DNA from: Perca fluviatilis
Taxonomy: Eukaryota; Chordata; Actinopteri; Perciformes; Percidae
Length of the DNA stretch: 64,000 nt
NCBI RefSeq assembly: GCF_010015445.1
Contig: NC_053134.1
Location: forward strand, 17,833,129-17,897,128
Direction: 5' to 3'
Shown: in pieces, positions 23,945 through 36,508 of the stretch
Position numbering within the stretch: the first letter of the stretch is position 1
Layout: the number at the start of each line of letters is the position of its first letter
Made by a program: the position numbers and the translations under genes
Notes under the pieces: model-generated
What the model was told of the DNA's origin: nothing
The model's database searches: none
Seen by the model: the letters and a program-made list of their open reading frames with translations, nothing else

Positions 23945-25823
23945 TTAAAGGGGTGATAGAATGCAAAACCGAGTTTACCTTGTCATAGTTGAATAACGAC
24001 AGTTAGGTGGGTAAAAAGGATATACAGAGAACCTCAAAGTCCTCAAAGACACCTCTTTCCTCTGCAAATCTCACAAGTTGAAACTGTTGCCGAAAACAGG
24101 CGAATCTCAACAAAGCTAATAGTTGACGTCAACTCGGTGGCTGTACCTTATTTGGATCTTCCTTGTGCCTTTGTCATGCCCCAAAATTTACATAGGCCAC
24201 TGATCTGGGACCAGTTTGTCTTGTGAATCTAGGTCGCACATATCTAACAAAATGTATACATTGATCGTCTGCTATTTCATTACTAAATTCAATTCTTTTT
24301 TTTTATGCGAGAAATCACCTATGTAGAGCTCAAATATGGGCCGTTTTACAAAAATTGATGGCTAATTGCAAATTTAGTCCGACTGTGTTGGAGTTCAGGA
24401 GCTCCGCAGTCTAACGTGACAGCGGCCGGTGGCTGCCTGGTTGCTGCCTCGCCGCCCGGCGTGTCCACCTTCACAGACCCCGCTGTGAGTTTCAACATAA
24501 ATTTAGTATATTCACACTTAGAATTTCGTCATTTCGTCATTTATATCACAGCTACCCTAAGGTCTTACAAAAACCTTGTCCGATTTCAAGGCATCAAAAT
24601 TTCACTTTATGAGGTATTTTAACATTAATATGTGTTCCCTCAGCCTGCCTATGGTCCCCCAGTGGCTACAAAAAATGGCGATAGGTGTAAACCGAGCCCT
24701 GGGTATCCTGCTCTGCCTTTGAGAAAATTAAAGCTCAGATAGGCCAATCTGGAATCTTGCTCCTTGTGAGGTTGTTACCTCCCCTTTCTCTGCTTTGCCC
24801 GCCCAGAGAATTTGGCCCACCCATGAGAGAGAGAGACATCATGGCTTTCAAACGAGCAAAGTGGCAGTTGGTCAAGGCCACACCCCCACCCTCCACCTTG
24901 CCCCCCCATCTCTCCTCCTCAATAGCTACAGACACAGAAATGGCACATCCTAAGGAAAGCCCATTGTGGGACTGACTCTAGTGGCTGTAATTCTGCACCA
25001 AGGCTGAATTTTGGGAAGGAGACTTCAGATACAGTATTAGACCACTAAGACCACTAAGGTCTATATAAAAGTATCCAAAGAGCACCATGTCTTGGGACCT
25101 TTAAATGCATTTTTGTGAATTTTAGAGGTCTCGTTAGGAGGAGGCTACCTAGCTATGTTTCCCATTCAACCCTATGGGAAAAGATTGCGGGTACACTTTT
25201 AGCATAAATTTAGTATATTTACACTTTGAATTTTGTGACTGCATTTATATCACAGCTACCCTAAGGTTTTACAAAGCTAACACTTTTGTCCGATTTCAAT
25301 GCATATTTGTGAATTTTAGAGGTCTCGTTAGGAGGAGGCTATGTTTGCCATTCATTGCTATGAACCCCAAAATGGTGACTTTGCGCTGGGTATGGAGCAC
25401 CGTGGGCTGCCGGCGTGGCAGCAACCCAGGCAGCACTGGCCGCTGTCACGTTAGACTGCGGAGCTCCTGAATTCTGACACAGTCAGACCAAATTTGTAAT
25501 TAGCCATCAATTTTCGTAAAACGGCCCATATTTGAGCTCGACATGAATGAATGAATTGAATTTAGTAATGAAATAGCAGACGAACAATGTATAACATTTC
25601 TGTGCAGTGTGTGTGTGTGTGTTTCAACCAACCAATCAGTGCGCAGCTCATCTAAAGAAGAAAACCTGTCATTTCAATCAGGCCTATTTCACAGGGTTGC
25701 ATTAGGGCCTATAGAACAGCACCCGGGCCATTTTCAGCCCAACCAATTTTACATACTGTACCCTATTAGGAGACCTTAAGGAACAGTGTGAAATACCCTA
25801 TAACCATTCTATCACCCCTTTAA
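23945..25823. mobile_element. 1.87 kb non-autonomous TTAA transposon
   Basis: TTAA stands at both ends (23945-23948 and 25820-25823). The element ends AGGGGTGATAGAATG and its inverse CATTCTATCACCCCT are terminal inverted repeats. A TTAA duplication is typical of piggyBac and Kolobok superfamilies. Inside are long inverted arms (about 24245-24465 and 25395-25600, sharing GGAGCTCCGCAGTCTAACGT and its inverse) and a direct repeat (about 24495-24586 and 25202-25310). A second element is inserted at 24589-25100. No transposase frame is present. Confidence 0.85.
24585..25104 (-). mobile_element. TTAA element nested in the 23.9-25.8 kb element
   Basis: On the minus strand it begins AGGTCCCAAGACATGGTGC (from 25100) next to TTAA (25101-25104). 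It ends near 24589 with the inverse of CAAAATTTCACTTTATGAGG, where the target copy has decayed to TTCA. The host sequence resumes on both sides exactly as in the uninterrupted direct repeat at 25290-25350, which proves insertion. I know the interior as a very common teleost repeat. Confidence 0.75.
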
Positions 25824-27880
25824 AAGGTTCAAACTTTTCTAAATAGTCTGAATATGCTTCTAAATCTGCAGAAAATCTGTCTTTGACCAAAACTGTTCAC
25901 TCACTGCGAATTGTTCTCATTAAAAGTGTCAGCTAAATGCCCAAAATTTTTAAAGCTTTTCACTCTGCCTGAAGCTTATGGTCGTGCCTTTTTCATTCCA
26001 GCTTCAGGCTGGGCGTTGTGAGCTGCAGAGTGGCTCTGTAAAGCCTTTCTTTTACTTTTTATTGGCCACTAGCTAAGAACTCATTACCTATTCAGCTGCT
26101 ACAGTGTATGATAATTTAATAATTAGAGCAAGAAAACAAAATGAAACAGTAATGGAATATGTGATGTTTTGAGTCAAACAGCTTTAGATAATTACCTTGG
26201 TAAAAAGAAGAAGCCTACAATGTGTCAGGCACATAATAATCTTAAGCTTTGATTTAGAAAAATAACAGGAGCAGCAATGCATCTAAATGATATTAGGAAA
26301 ATGGCAGAACAGAAGCTCATCATGGAAAAGGTTAATACAGTGAGATAAAAAAAATTTACTCAATTTTGGTTCATTTTTTACATCATAAGACACTGTATTT
26401 TTTTTTTCATAGAGAACACATTCCATTTCTTTTGATGACATAGTGCAGTAGTTAAGGAATGCATGCTCTTTTGAATGCATGTATTGGTTGTTAAAGATTG
26501 GCGTTCGTTTTGTATTTCCAAAACGACAACAAATTATCTTTCATTCTCTCGAACTGACTGTGTTTAAGAAAAGTACTTTTCGCTGCTGTCGTTCGATTTA
26601 TTTAATGCTGCCTCTGAGTGTACTTTTTCTGATGATTCATTTCATTTTTTAAAAGGCCCTTTTCTTCCGCTAATAAAAAAGACTTATCAGGCTTCATTAT
26701 CCTAGGTACTTTCAAAATTGCACCTTTTTTCTCCTCTCTTTTACCATTTCCTTTGACAGATGCTAGCATGGAATAGGGCAAGGACAGAAAGGGTTTTTAT
26801 AGCGGTTCCCATGTGTCCCAGCAGCATTTAAGGACTTCTGAGTAACAGCATTTCATTGTCATGTATCAAACTGCCTCTTAAAATGTCACTTTGAATGCAC
26901 AATGAAAAAATAAACCAAATACTTTGTCAAGTATTAAAAGACATATTCAACTGCAATTTTAGAAGTTCACATTAAAAAACAACATAGTAACTCAAAAAGA
27001 GGGTATTGACTCGAGCACATCCAGTGTGCACCAGGTGTCCTTCACTCAGCCGCATGTGTGCATTTCAAAGGATAAACGGGCCAAATATATCTGCCCTGGT
27101 ACTCGGAATTTCCAAGACCTCTCTCCATTAAGTGTGAGCGATAACAGGGCCCCAGCTGTGCTTCCTGCCACCACCGCTGCTCTGAAGACGGAGAGAGAAA
27201 GAGAGGGAGAAAGAGGTTGAACTGATCCCCCCACACTCCCAACCCCCCTCTCCACCCCCACCCCAGCGGTCTTGACCCAGTTAAGACGGTTCTGTGACTG
27301 ATAACCGATGCAGAGGCCGTCAGACAAGCTTTATTGAGACAATAAATGAGCCGGGACTCTAGTTCCACCGCAAGGAACATTAGTTATGTATTTAGAGTAC
27401 TGCTTGGCTGAGCTCTGTATCCATCCTCCTCCACCTCCCTCCTCTTGTCCCTTTCCTCTCTATCCTTTAGGTCCTCTCTTCTTCTCTGCCTGTTTTCCAC
27501 TGATGTCTGATGTCATTTCCTCCCAACCTGGCATGGCAGCGGCATCAGGAAGCAATCTAGGTCTCACTCTGACAATTCACACAATTCCTCCAACTCCGCC
27601 AGAAAAGTGCTTAACTACAGATCAAAATCGGGCCAATCTGCCTTTCCCTCTTGATTCTATCTTTTTTTTTTCCTTTTTTTCTGTATCAAACTTCCAGGTT
27701 TAGATTAATGTCTGAACTTTCCCCACTCCCTATTTGGTAGCATATATTTTTTTTATCTCTTCTGGCCACTATCATTGTCTTTGTGCTGCAGGTAGCCCAG
27801 CAACAGAGACAGAGGTAAAGTTAGAACGGGAATGTTGCTTGTTTGGTGTCAAGCGGAAAAAAAGCAGGAATGTTTTTGCA
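25824..27880. other. Intron 2 stretch, nothing recognised
   Basis: AT-rich DNA. The section 26500-26720 looks single-copy with homeodomain-like TTAAT/ATTA cores. Around 27180-27280 there is a GA-rich then C-rich part. No exon is supported. Confidence 0.3.
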
Positions 27881-27919
27881 ATGGTGGGAAGTAACTAATA
27901 ACATTTACACAACTGTACT

Positions 27920-28969
27920 TAAAGTGACAATATGTAACTTTTTAGTGTTTCTGAAACTCTGTCATTTTCAATCTGATGATCTTAAATGACCTGTAACAGC
28001 AAACAAGACTAAGACGCTATTTTTATACGTATAGTTTTTATTAGTGCCTCTGCCCGGGTCTGATTTTTCCCGCAAAGTCAAAGAATGATTTACGGCAGGT
28101 AGACGGCACTACAGAGCACACATTCTGACGGGTCACAGACTTCTTTGTAACTACGGCAAAGCCTCTCTTATTGTATCCAGCCAGATAAAAGGTAGCAGGA
28201 GATTTCTTTATAGAGGCCTAATATATTGTATTTTAATTTTATTTTAGAAGTTATGTGCTGTAGTTATTGCTGATACTGGGGCAGGGCCATCATGGGAAAG
28301 AAGGAAATTAAACGAAGAACACCTTAAAGATACAGTAGAAGGGAAAGTGAAAGACAACGGGCAAAAACGATCTCTCGGTCGGGCTTTCAACAGATGGAGA
28401 CAATTACGGGACTGTAAATTGTTCAAAATGTCCTGAATTGGCCCCTTATTTCTATTTCATTCATAAAATAACTTTATAATGTGAGAAATGTTTTTTGTCA
28501 GTAGCCATCATTAAATGATGTCCCCCTTCCATTTAGCACGGACATTTTATTCCATTTAGTCCGTGTTTGTGTTGTCCTACTATTTTCTTTCCCCTTGTCC
28601 CCCTGTAATCGTGTGAAGCGTCATTGGGTTTCATGAAATGTGCTAGTTATTAATACGTTGGTTGCTACAAAAAACTTGTATTGCTTTGGCTCGTGACACA
28701 GTGACAGTGATACCCGGTTTAGCTCACGATACATCAAAAGTAGGCTAAGTTACCGTATGTAACACTTGAAATGCAAAAACTTATTCTCTTATTGTAAATT
28801 AATGATTTTCTGTCTGAGCAAAACATTCATCGTGACTATATGACCTCCCGGTAACGCTAACTCAGTAATATACAGTGGCCAATACAGCACCTTAAAGAAA
28901 AGACCTTTACAACAGCAGGTGTGGTAAAAACACTACAACACAAACTGAAAGTTACATATAGTCACTAAA
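27920..28969. mobile_element. 1.04 kb DNA element with GTGAC..ATATGTAAC ends
   Basis: The ends GTGACAATATGTAACTTT (27924) and, inverted, GTGACTATATGTAACTTTC (28965) are terminal inverted repeats of about 20 bases. The 4-base flank TAAA is present on both sides (27920-27923, 28966-28969). Removing the element restores a continuous GTACTTAAAATTGTGAG in the host repeat. There is no transposase, but an exon-like frame lies inside at 28249-28433. Confidence 0.8.
28249..28433 (+). pseudogene. Exon-like coding relic inside a DNA element
   Basis: A frame stays open from the AG of a T-rich acceptor-like site (TTTTATTTTAG, ending about 28246) to a TGA at 28434. The translation contains ERRKLNEEHLKD and, later, GRAFNRWRQLRD. 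I have met the GRAFxRWRxLR pattern in frames inside fish repeats, but I cannot name the protein. It may be a captured host exon or a remnant of a transposon-encoded DNA-binding protein. No methionine start or promoter is visible and the frame is short. Confidence 0.4.
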
Positions 28970-31900
28970 ATTGTGAGATACTTGTATTTTACTGAGTATC
29001 TCCACTTTCTGCTACTTTATAGGCTAGTTCTACTTCACTGCTTTTCATATTAAAATGTGACATAAAAACAAAGTGATCTATTATATAAGTATAAGTATTG
29101 ACAATACAATGCATTGTTATAGATTAAACAAATGGTTGTGACCCTTTACAAAAGTTTTTAGCGGTGGATATTAAACAAAAACTGCTAAGATGAAAAGAAA
29201 AGTGTGAAACCTAAATAGAAATTCATCACCCTTTGTCTGTCTAATCTAATCAATTTAATAATGATATATTTGATGATTTATCAGGGGCCATTTTTTTCTG
29301 CAGGAGTATTTTTATTCTGATAAAAACAAAGGATCTGGATACTTCTTTCACCACTAAACATTTGTTGCCGTGACCTACTAAATTAAATTCAAATGATTTC
29401 ATCCAAATTACATGCGTTTCCATTCATTATTTTGCATTTTCTATTGCACATTTAATGGAAAAATGTGTTAAATTTGGGTGGAAATCTGATTAATAGCCTC
29501 TATTACTGACACCATGCCTTTGCACCAGGCACTCAACCTCAAATAGCTCAGCAGACCACTACATATAATACCCTTTTGGGAGACCCACATGCAAATACAC
29601 AATTGATTTATGTGTGTTTATGTCGGAGGAACACAAAAACAAGACTATTTCACACAGTCTTGTGTAAAACGACCAATAAAGTAATCTCCTTTGCAGAAGC
29701 CCATTGATGGTAATGAACAGTGTTATGGAGACACGGAAGAATAGACTGATGATTACAAGGCTTATGAATTATTTCATACCCGCAGACATCATGCAATACA
29801 GCAATAACTACTGTAATTAGACGTCCTCGCCACAATAATGTTGCCTTATAATTACATTTCACAATGAAATTAGGTTAAAAAGAAACCCTTGTTCCCTCTC
29901 GCTGTATGTGTGCATTTTGTCTTGCATTTTTGTGTGTGGGCATTGTATTTAGTAAGTGTGGCTGAGCCTTGTGGAGCTTTTAACCTTGGCATTTCCAAGG
30001 ATCAGCGAGGATCAATAGCAAAGGTCAGGGAAGCAATAACCTCCAGCTTGTTGTGAGGCTGGGTACAGGAAGTCTGCCTGCAGCTGCTCTGTCTTTACAG
30101 TACAGCCTCAAACCGCGTCGATAAAGAACTATGCTGTGTTTGGACACAACAGACAGGCAGGCAGACATTGAGGACGTTTTGATCCTGACATCTTCCTTGT
30201 ATTCACTGAAAATTGCTAAACATTTGCAGAGCGCAAGCTAGCTCCTTTTGGTTTCTGATAGTAGAGAAAGGAAGAAGAGGGGCTATTAACTACAGCAGTC
30301 ACAAGTGCTTGTGCCACTATTTATTTCTGAGCACAAGAGTAGTTCAGAATCGCCTTTGTTTGTCATTTTACGTGGAGCAGAGGGTCTAAGTGCTGGGCAT
30401 AACAACAGGGCTTCACATAGAGTACTGTGGTGGGCATTCGGAGGCCTAGAAATCTGTCAGTTAGCGACTAGCGGCCATGGTAAACCTCGGAGACCCGGCC
30501 ATTATGAGGTCCATCATGCGCGCTGAGGGGGCATTGTGCACCCTGGATTGTAAACAACAAATCGATAGGCTCATTTGTCATTTGGTTTGGAAGGAAACAA
30601 GTTTTTTGGGGGGGAGAGATCCACTTTTCCAATCCAAATGAACCGATCAATCTCGGCTCTCTCCTGGGGCCTCCCCTGCCAGCGAGCAGGGTGGGGAAGG
30701 AAGGGGGGAAAAAAGCTCTCCGTCTCCCTATCCTCACTCATTTCTTTCCCCGAGTCTTATATCTTTTCCTTGCTCATCTCTTTTCCGCTGTCACTAATAT
30801 TCGCTCTGCCTCCAAAGCATCTTTCTGTCCGTTTACCGTCTCCGAGTTTGTCTCCCTCTCCTGTCTCTCTACAACACCACCCACGTTGCTTTCCTGTGGT
30901 GCATTTGTAATTCAGAGAGGATGTGGAGAAAGATTGGAGAGGAGAATGGGTTCTACTGTTCCGCACTGATGGTATTTTGTGTTTAAGTGGGGGGCAGAAT
31001 GTTTCTGCCACAGTGCTGCTGATGCTGAACGGGACTGGCAGGTGGATTATACCTTGTACTGCTTTGTCCCTGGACAAATTTAAAGGCAGCCCAACAACTC
31101 GGCACCATGGGAGAATGTAGGTACAAGGGAGGCTTGGTCTGCTTTTCTCTTCGCTCCCTTTTTTTTTTCTTCCCCTCTTTCCCTAAAGCCATTCAACTTT
31201 TATCATAACTTCCGAGGTGGATATCTTCCTCTCTCTTATTCTCTTTTTGACTTGCAAGCACCCACACATCTAACGTGAAATTTCACTTCCTGCTTAAACT
31301 CTCTTTCCGCTACACTAACTTCTGCTTTAGTTTGTAAAAATAAATGAGACTCTCTACACTCTCTACTCTGTTCTGAGCACCTGCTTAGTTATCTACATAA
31401 GAGCTTGTGGAGGCCGAGGTCAAGTAGCAGCATATAATCACGATAGTGACATGCAAAGATAAACCAAAATATTTTTAGTGCTCTTCAGACACAACAAGTA
31501 CTAAGCATGAAGTGTTAGAGTCTCAGGATTTCAGGCCATTATAGTGAGATGAAATAATTCCTGTATCGATGGATTTTTGTGATTATTTGGCCTGGGAACA
31601 TTTTGGGAACCACTAAAAAATATTTTTTATGAAACTAACCACTAATTGTAGTACTATTTATGGTAATTTTTCTGCAATTTTCATTCAATGTATATACTTT
31701 CTGTAATCACCTCTCTATATATTAGTTTTCATTCCCAGTTGGGGATAAATTTGCAGATATGAGCATCACTATTTACTGCTTTATTAAAACACTGTGAGTT
31801 TGTTTGGCTGATGCATTAGTTGTTCTTCTGTTTCAATTCTGACAAAGTAGCTGCTCAATCAGTGTTTGTTGTAGTATTAAACCACACTTGTTATTACCAG

Positions 31901-32015
31901 AGCAACCATAGGTGTTGCCAAATCCACCAGAACTGAAATCTTTTCTTGAACTTTAATAGACGCATACTGTAAATGTCACCAGCGTTTAGCCACTAAATAG
32001 CTATGTCAAAATGTC

Positions 32016-32016
<1 letters not shown>

Positions 32017-32057
<41 letters not shown>
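32017..32057 (+). repeat. (AAT)n microsatellite
   Basis: A perfect AAT run with no SINE body recognised beside it. Confidence 0.95.
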
Positions 32058-32058
<1 letters not shown>

Positions 32059-32599
32059 AGCAATCATATTACAGCATTTTAGCAATGCATTTTTAATTAT
32101 ACAGTATCTGACATATATTTGATTATATGATATGATTTTATTAAGGCTTGCATTTATAAGTAACATTTTCAGCCCAAAAGCATATAAATAGCTAAAATGA
32201 AAACACTGTCACAACAAAAACACACATGAAAACTATATACGTCTGCTGTAAATCATTTAAAAAAAAACTGATTTGCTGCTATAATTGTTGGATAACTTAA
32301 CGCTGTTTCTGAAGTGCCATACCTATACTAGGTAGAGAAGGGCAAGTGCAGTTTATTTTAGCAGTGGAATGAGCCATGGTGAGGCAGAGATAATGGACCA
32401 CTCAGAATGAATCGCCTAAACAAGAGGCTTTTAAGTGCCAAAGCACACAGTGATTATACAGTAGCGGAGGCCTAAAGAGTACAGATAGCTGTATCGGAAT
32501 GTTCCGGAAAAAGTGCAGAATCAAAACGTCATGTATGAAAGATTATTTGTTACCATTTAAATAACTTACCACTCTGAAACGTCTTGCTCCAGTCTAGGT

Positions 32600-32952
32600 T
32601 GCGAAGCTTGTCGGGTTGTTCTGCATGTGTTTCGGGATCAGACTCACAGGTTTGTTTTGGATCACACCAGCTTGCTTGTCAGGGCCCGCCCTACTCTGCT
32701 TTTGACTGGCTAGTAGTCCTCACCTATGTACTGCAAATGTGCGACTTCCAAGAAAGATGGGATAGAAGTGAGATGCCTCACTCTGTAGCTCAAACAGAGA
32801 GCTCAACACACAGGGTGAAAAGAGGAGCTGCAGCTATGTGCAGTACGACAAACATATGGTGTTTTTTGAAAATGAAATCATGTAAACCTATTCTGATATA
32901 ACCTCTAAATACAATTACTAACCTGAAAATTAGCATAATATGAGCTCTTTAA
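32600..32952 (+). repeat. Truncated TTAA-type fish repeat
   Basis: The right end reads GCATAATATGAGCTCTTTAA, close to the right end of the element at 50558-51427 (CATAATAGGGGCTCTTTAA). The interior words GTTTCGGGATCAGACTC, TGTCAGGGCCCGCCCTACTC and AGAGGAGCTGCAGC are familiar from teleost repeats. No matching left end was found, so the copy is truncated. Confidence 0.55.
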
Positions 32953-34840
32953 CCCTAGTGCAAATGTATTTACAATTGAAAGGAATACAATACTCCATAA
33001 AAGGAATAAATAAGTACATACATGCATACATTTTAATATAAAATAAAAACACTCACACGAATAGGTTACAGTTATATTCTTATTCTTCTTAATGAGCTTA
33101 AGCTTTAGCTTAATCAAGAGATGAATGAATAAATCCTAATGTAATGTATCACTTTATGAATTGACAAATCTAATGTATACTATATTTCCTTAAAGAAAAC
33201 TCATTCAATACCTATCAAATAATTAGTGTTTTTGTTTTTAATATTCTGGCTATTTAAACAATTTTTTATAAAGTACACACTGAACTCTATTATAGGCTCT
33301 AGCTGCAGTTTCCCTCCTGCTAGTCTTTTCAGTCAATATGCATAGACGCATTCAGAAGTACACTCTTTAAATGCTTGATTAAATACATGACAACTCAACC
33401 TCAAAGGAGAATGTATCACTCCCATACCTGTGTATGGGTTTTATGTAAACCAACAGCTGTGTGCACTGGATATACAGTAAGAAAAAAAAACATGTTTGTC
33501 CTGCTCGTCCTTGCATTCTCTCTCTCACACACAGGCACACACATAAAATCTCTTCTTCGCTCTCTATCTTTATCTGTTGGTATGGCCTCTGTTGGAATGC
33601 TCCCTGTGGGCTCAGTGTTACTCTCCATATTGACTTTGTCCTGTCTCAGGAGATGATCTCATCTCCCACAGGGATTACACTTTTTATGCACATCCACATG
33701 CACCTATGGAAAAAAACAGACATACTCTCTCACACACACTAAGCGACCTGCATATTTGTGGTGGATTGAATATCACACCACCATTCAGTATGGCAGTATT
33801 ACAGTATTTGCATGTTTAATCACAGTCTTTCAAAAACCGCAGTGTGCAGTTGGAGCTAATAACCTATTATTATAGTCTAATCACCTAACATGTGATCAAC
33901 ATTTGACCAAACATGCATCTAGTAGTAAGAGGCATATATTTGTGCAGATGTTCACATCCTTTCAACGAGCCACTGACAGACAGCGAGTACGATTTTTAGC
34001 GGCGCTCACACCCCAATGTGACATTCTCCCGTCCATGTGTAAAAGGGTGGGCTGGAAGCTTGCAGTTTGGGCCCGCTAGCTGGTGAACTGCTTTAGCTGG
34101 CGAGCTAACGGTTTACTCCCTAACTAGCGCTAGCCGCCGATAATAGCTTCTGGAGCTTTTACTGTTCTAATTCGCCCTGGAATTTTGTTTGCCATTGCAC
34201 ACCATGTTGTTCAATTAAAAAGTTATTAAAAAGAGAAATAAAGCTCTCCAACTAACGAGCTTGCTAATGGTCAATTAGCAAACTAGCTTAGCTCAGTTGC
34301 TAACGGGACACACTTTACTCAAATGTCATATTTTTACCACCTACTCCTGTCTCATAACCGCCTGCAGTTTTTACTTTGACAAGAGGAGGTTAAAGAAAAG
34401 TAAGAGGTGCCATACAGCTAATAAGCTACGGTAGCTTCCTCTATTTTGGACTCTCCGGCTCTTAGTCCCCTCAAAAGGTCAGCACTGTCCAGGCTGCTTG
34501 CTCACCAAAGTTGAACTCAAAACGAAACATCTGAGCAGGTTAATTTTGCCTTTTTAATTTTATGACATCAATAGTGTTACATTTAAATTAAACACGACTA
34601 GAACTATCTCACAAAAACATGAAATAATAGCCTATTAAAGAGAACAATAATATAAAAATGAACACAATATAGTAATCTTAAATACCAAACACTGAAGGAA
34701 TGGATTTTGTCAGTAACTGCCGTGTGTAAATACACACATAGCTGCATGTGCAAACTTCTTTTGTTTTTAGTTTCAGTGACCTTCCTGTCTTTTCCTCTCC
34801 GCCGCCTCCAACATGCACATGTAGCTCATAAACAGCAAAC

Positions 34841-34935
34841 ATTCTGTCAGCATGCAAATGAGCTTGTTAATATTAATGAGTGTAATTAGTGCCAGTGATG
34901 AGAGGGTAGGGCCATTGGCTGACTCATTAGCTCCA
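34841..34935. promoter_or_regulatory. Possible conserved enhancer-like element
   Basis: A perfect octamer ATGCAAAT (34852-34859) is followed closely by several TAAT/ATTA homeodomain cores and a TGACTCATTAG block. The stretch is not a recognised repeat. A regulatory role for tafa5 is a guess from motif density alone. Confidence 0.2.
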
Positions 34936-35344
34936 TCCTACACAGCTGGACTCCATATAATAATATATACACCTTTGTTTGTGTATGAGTGTATTCCTGA
35001 ACTTCTATTCTTCTTAGGACCTTTTTTTATTTTTAGATCTTCAAATTGAATGCACTTTTGCCCCATCAGATTATTTTGGCTGGTTCTCACATCATCAAGA
35101 GGCTATTTACGGCCATACATTAAAATAACTTCATCACTGTTAGATTTACGTCTACAAAGGTGAGTTATATTATGTTGAATGACAATGACAAGCGTTTCAG
35201 CTGTAGAGGAGGTGTTTCAATTAGCACTTGCATTTTCAAGTGAGTGTAAATAGGTATAGTACCATAATAAACTACCAAGTTAATAACTAACAACCTATCG
35301 AAAGAGGCAAAAGTTCCCTCTCCCCTCACATCCCATGTTACAAT

Positions 35345-36508
35345 GGATTGCACCATTACTCAGCAGATCTTCTGTCTCCTTAATATATAGTACGCTGATT
35401 CAGCACAGTGCCAAAGATTTACCAATTTAATCCATAAGGAACAGAGAGTTGGGGAGTTTGAATATAAAACTGGATTGGGAGAGAATATGGCGCAATCTAT
35501 GTATGACTTCTAAGAACCTAGCTCACCAACTAATTCACTTCAAAACCATACCTAGAGCCTACATCACACCCTACAAGAGATTCCAGATGAAATTACAAGA
35601 TACTAACAACTGTCATATATGTAACACTGCTTCACCTGGAACATTTTACACATGTTTTGGGATTGTCCAGTTATCTCTAAATTCTGGCTTCATGTAAACT
35701 CAGTTTTGGCGGACATACTTGAAATTTCTTATGTTCCTAATCCTTGTTTGCGTCTCCTTAATGATAATTCTGATATCAATCTAAGCAAATTCAGTTCAAA
35801 ATGGTATTCGCAGGGTTTACCTCTGCAAAGAAAACTTTTGAAAAACTGGTTTATTCCGGATATGTGTATGAAATCATTCTGGATTCATAGCCTTGTCAAC
35901 ATTGTCAACCTTGAACATACAACTGCGCGACTCAATAAGGCGCGACCAGCGACTGTACAAGTTTGGAACTTTTTCTCATCTAGGATAATCTCTTGGACCA
36001 GGGACAACAGCTAGGCAATCATTGTTGTAAAATCTATCTGCCAGACATGTTTTTGTTGCTTTATGTATTGTCTTACCAATGTGATGTTTTTTATTTTTCT
36101 CAATTCAAACATGGTCACATATGATTTTTGGATATGTCTGTAACCTGAGGTTAGGAGTATGTTATGTTGAGGATAATTTAGGCATGTAGTGGTGATAAGG
36201 GGTAGGGCAAGGAGATATAAAATGAGAATTAATAATAGAGGGTCCTCATAAGGATAGACGTACAAGAACGTGTGTGTGTGAGTGTGTGGGTTAGCATTTT
36301 CTATGGGTAATGTTACCCATAGAAATGGAAGAAAAAGATAGATAAGAGGAGATACAAGGGTTACTGATCCATTTTCTAATTGCACAGGGCTCGGGGAATA
36401 CTTTGTGCTGTCTTGTAATGTTTTTAATTTGTTTATTAATGTTTTTAAATTGTTTTAAATTGTTTTTAACAATGTGCTATACAAATAAAGCTGCCTTGCC
36501 TTGCCTTG
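35345..36508 (+). mobile_element. L1-like LINE, ORF2 C-terminus and 3' end
   Basis: Two adjoining frames give the C-terminal part of an L1-clade ORF2: HFKTIPRAYITPYKRF, then CHICNTASPGTF, then MFWDCPVISKFW and a terminal SWTRDNS. The zinc-knuckle-like CxxC followed by H and WDC is typical of L1 ORF2 ends. A one-base loss near 35647 shifts the frame between the two parts. A 3' UTR follows to AATAAAG and a (CCTTG)3 tail at 36493-36508. The element is strongly 5' truncated. Confidence 0.8.

Larger units (their letters stand above)
27881..29355. repeat. Dispersed repeat interrupted by a younger element
   Basis: The left end ATGGTGGGAAGTAACTAATA (27881) and the right end GATACTTCTTTCACCACT (about 29338-29355) are imperfect inverted copies. 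The interior has the GTACTTAA and TACTTGTATTTTACTGAGTA words of a common fish repeat. The continuity is broken by the 1,042 bp insertion at 27924-28965. Fragments of the same family are at 50337-50402 and 53480-53592. Confidence 0.65.
29356..35344. other. Intron 2 stretch, mostly unannotated
   Basis: It contains an (AAT)n run, one truncated repeat (32600-32952) and a possible conserved element (34841-34935). The section 30300-30600 is GC-richer and single-copy in look. 30700-30900 and 31130-31260 are pyrimidine-rich. 34000-34330 has many GCTAGC/GCTAAC words common in fish intergenic DNA. No exon is supported. Confidence 0.3.

Noticed and set aside
27042..27380. Overlapping minus-strand frames of about 100 codons
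   Set aside because: No recognisable domain, low-complexity GA/C-rich sequence, and no supporting splice signals.
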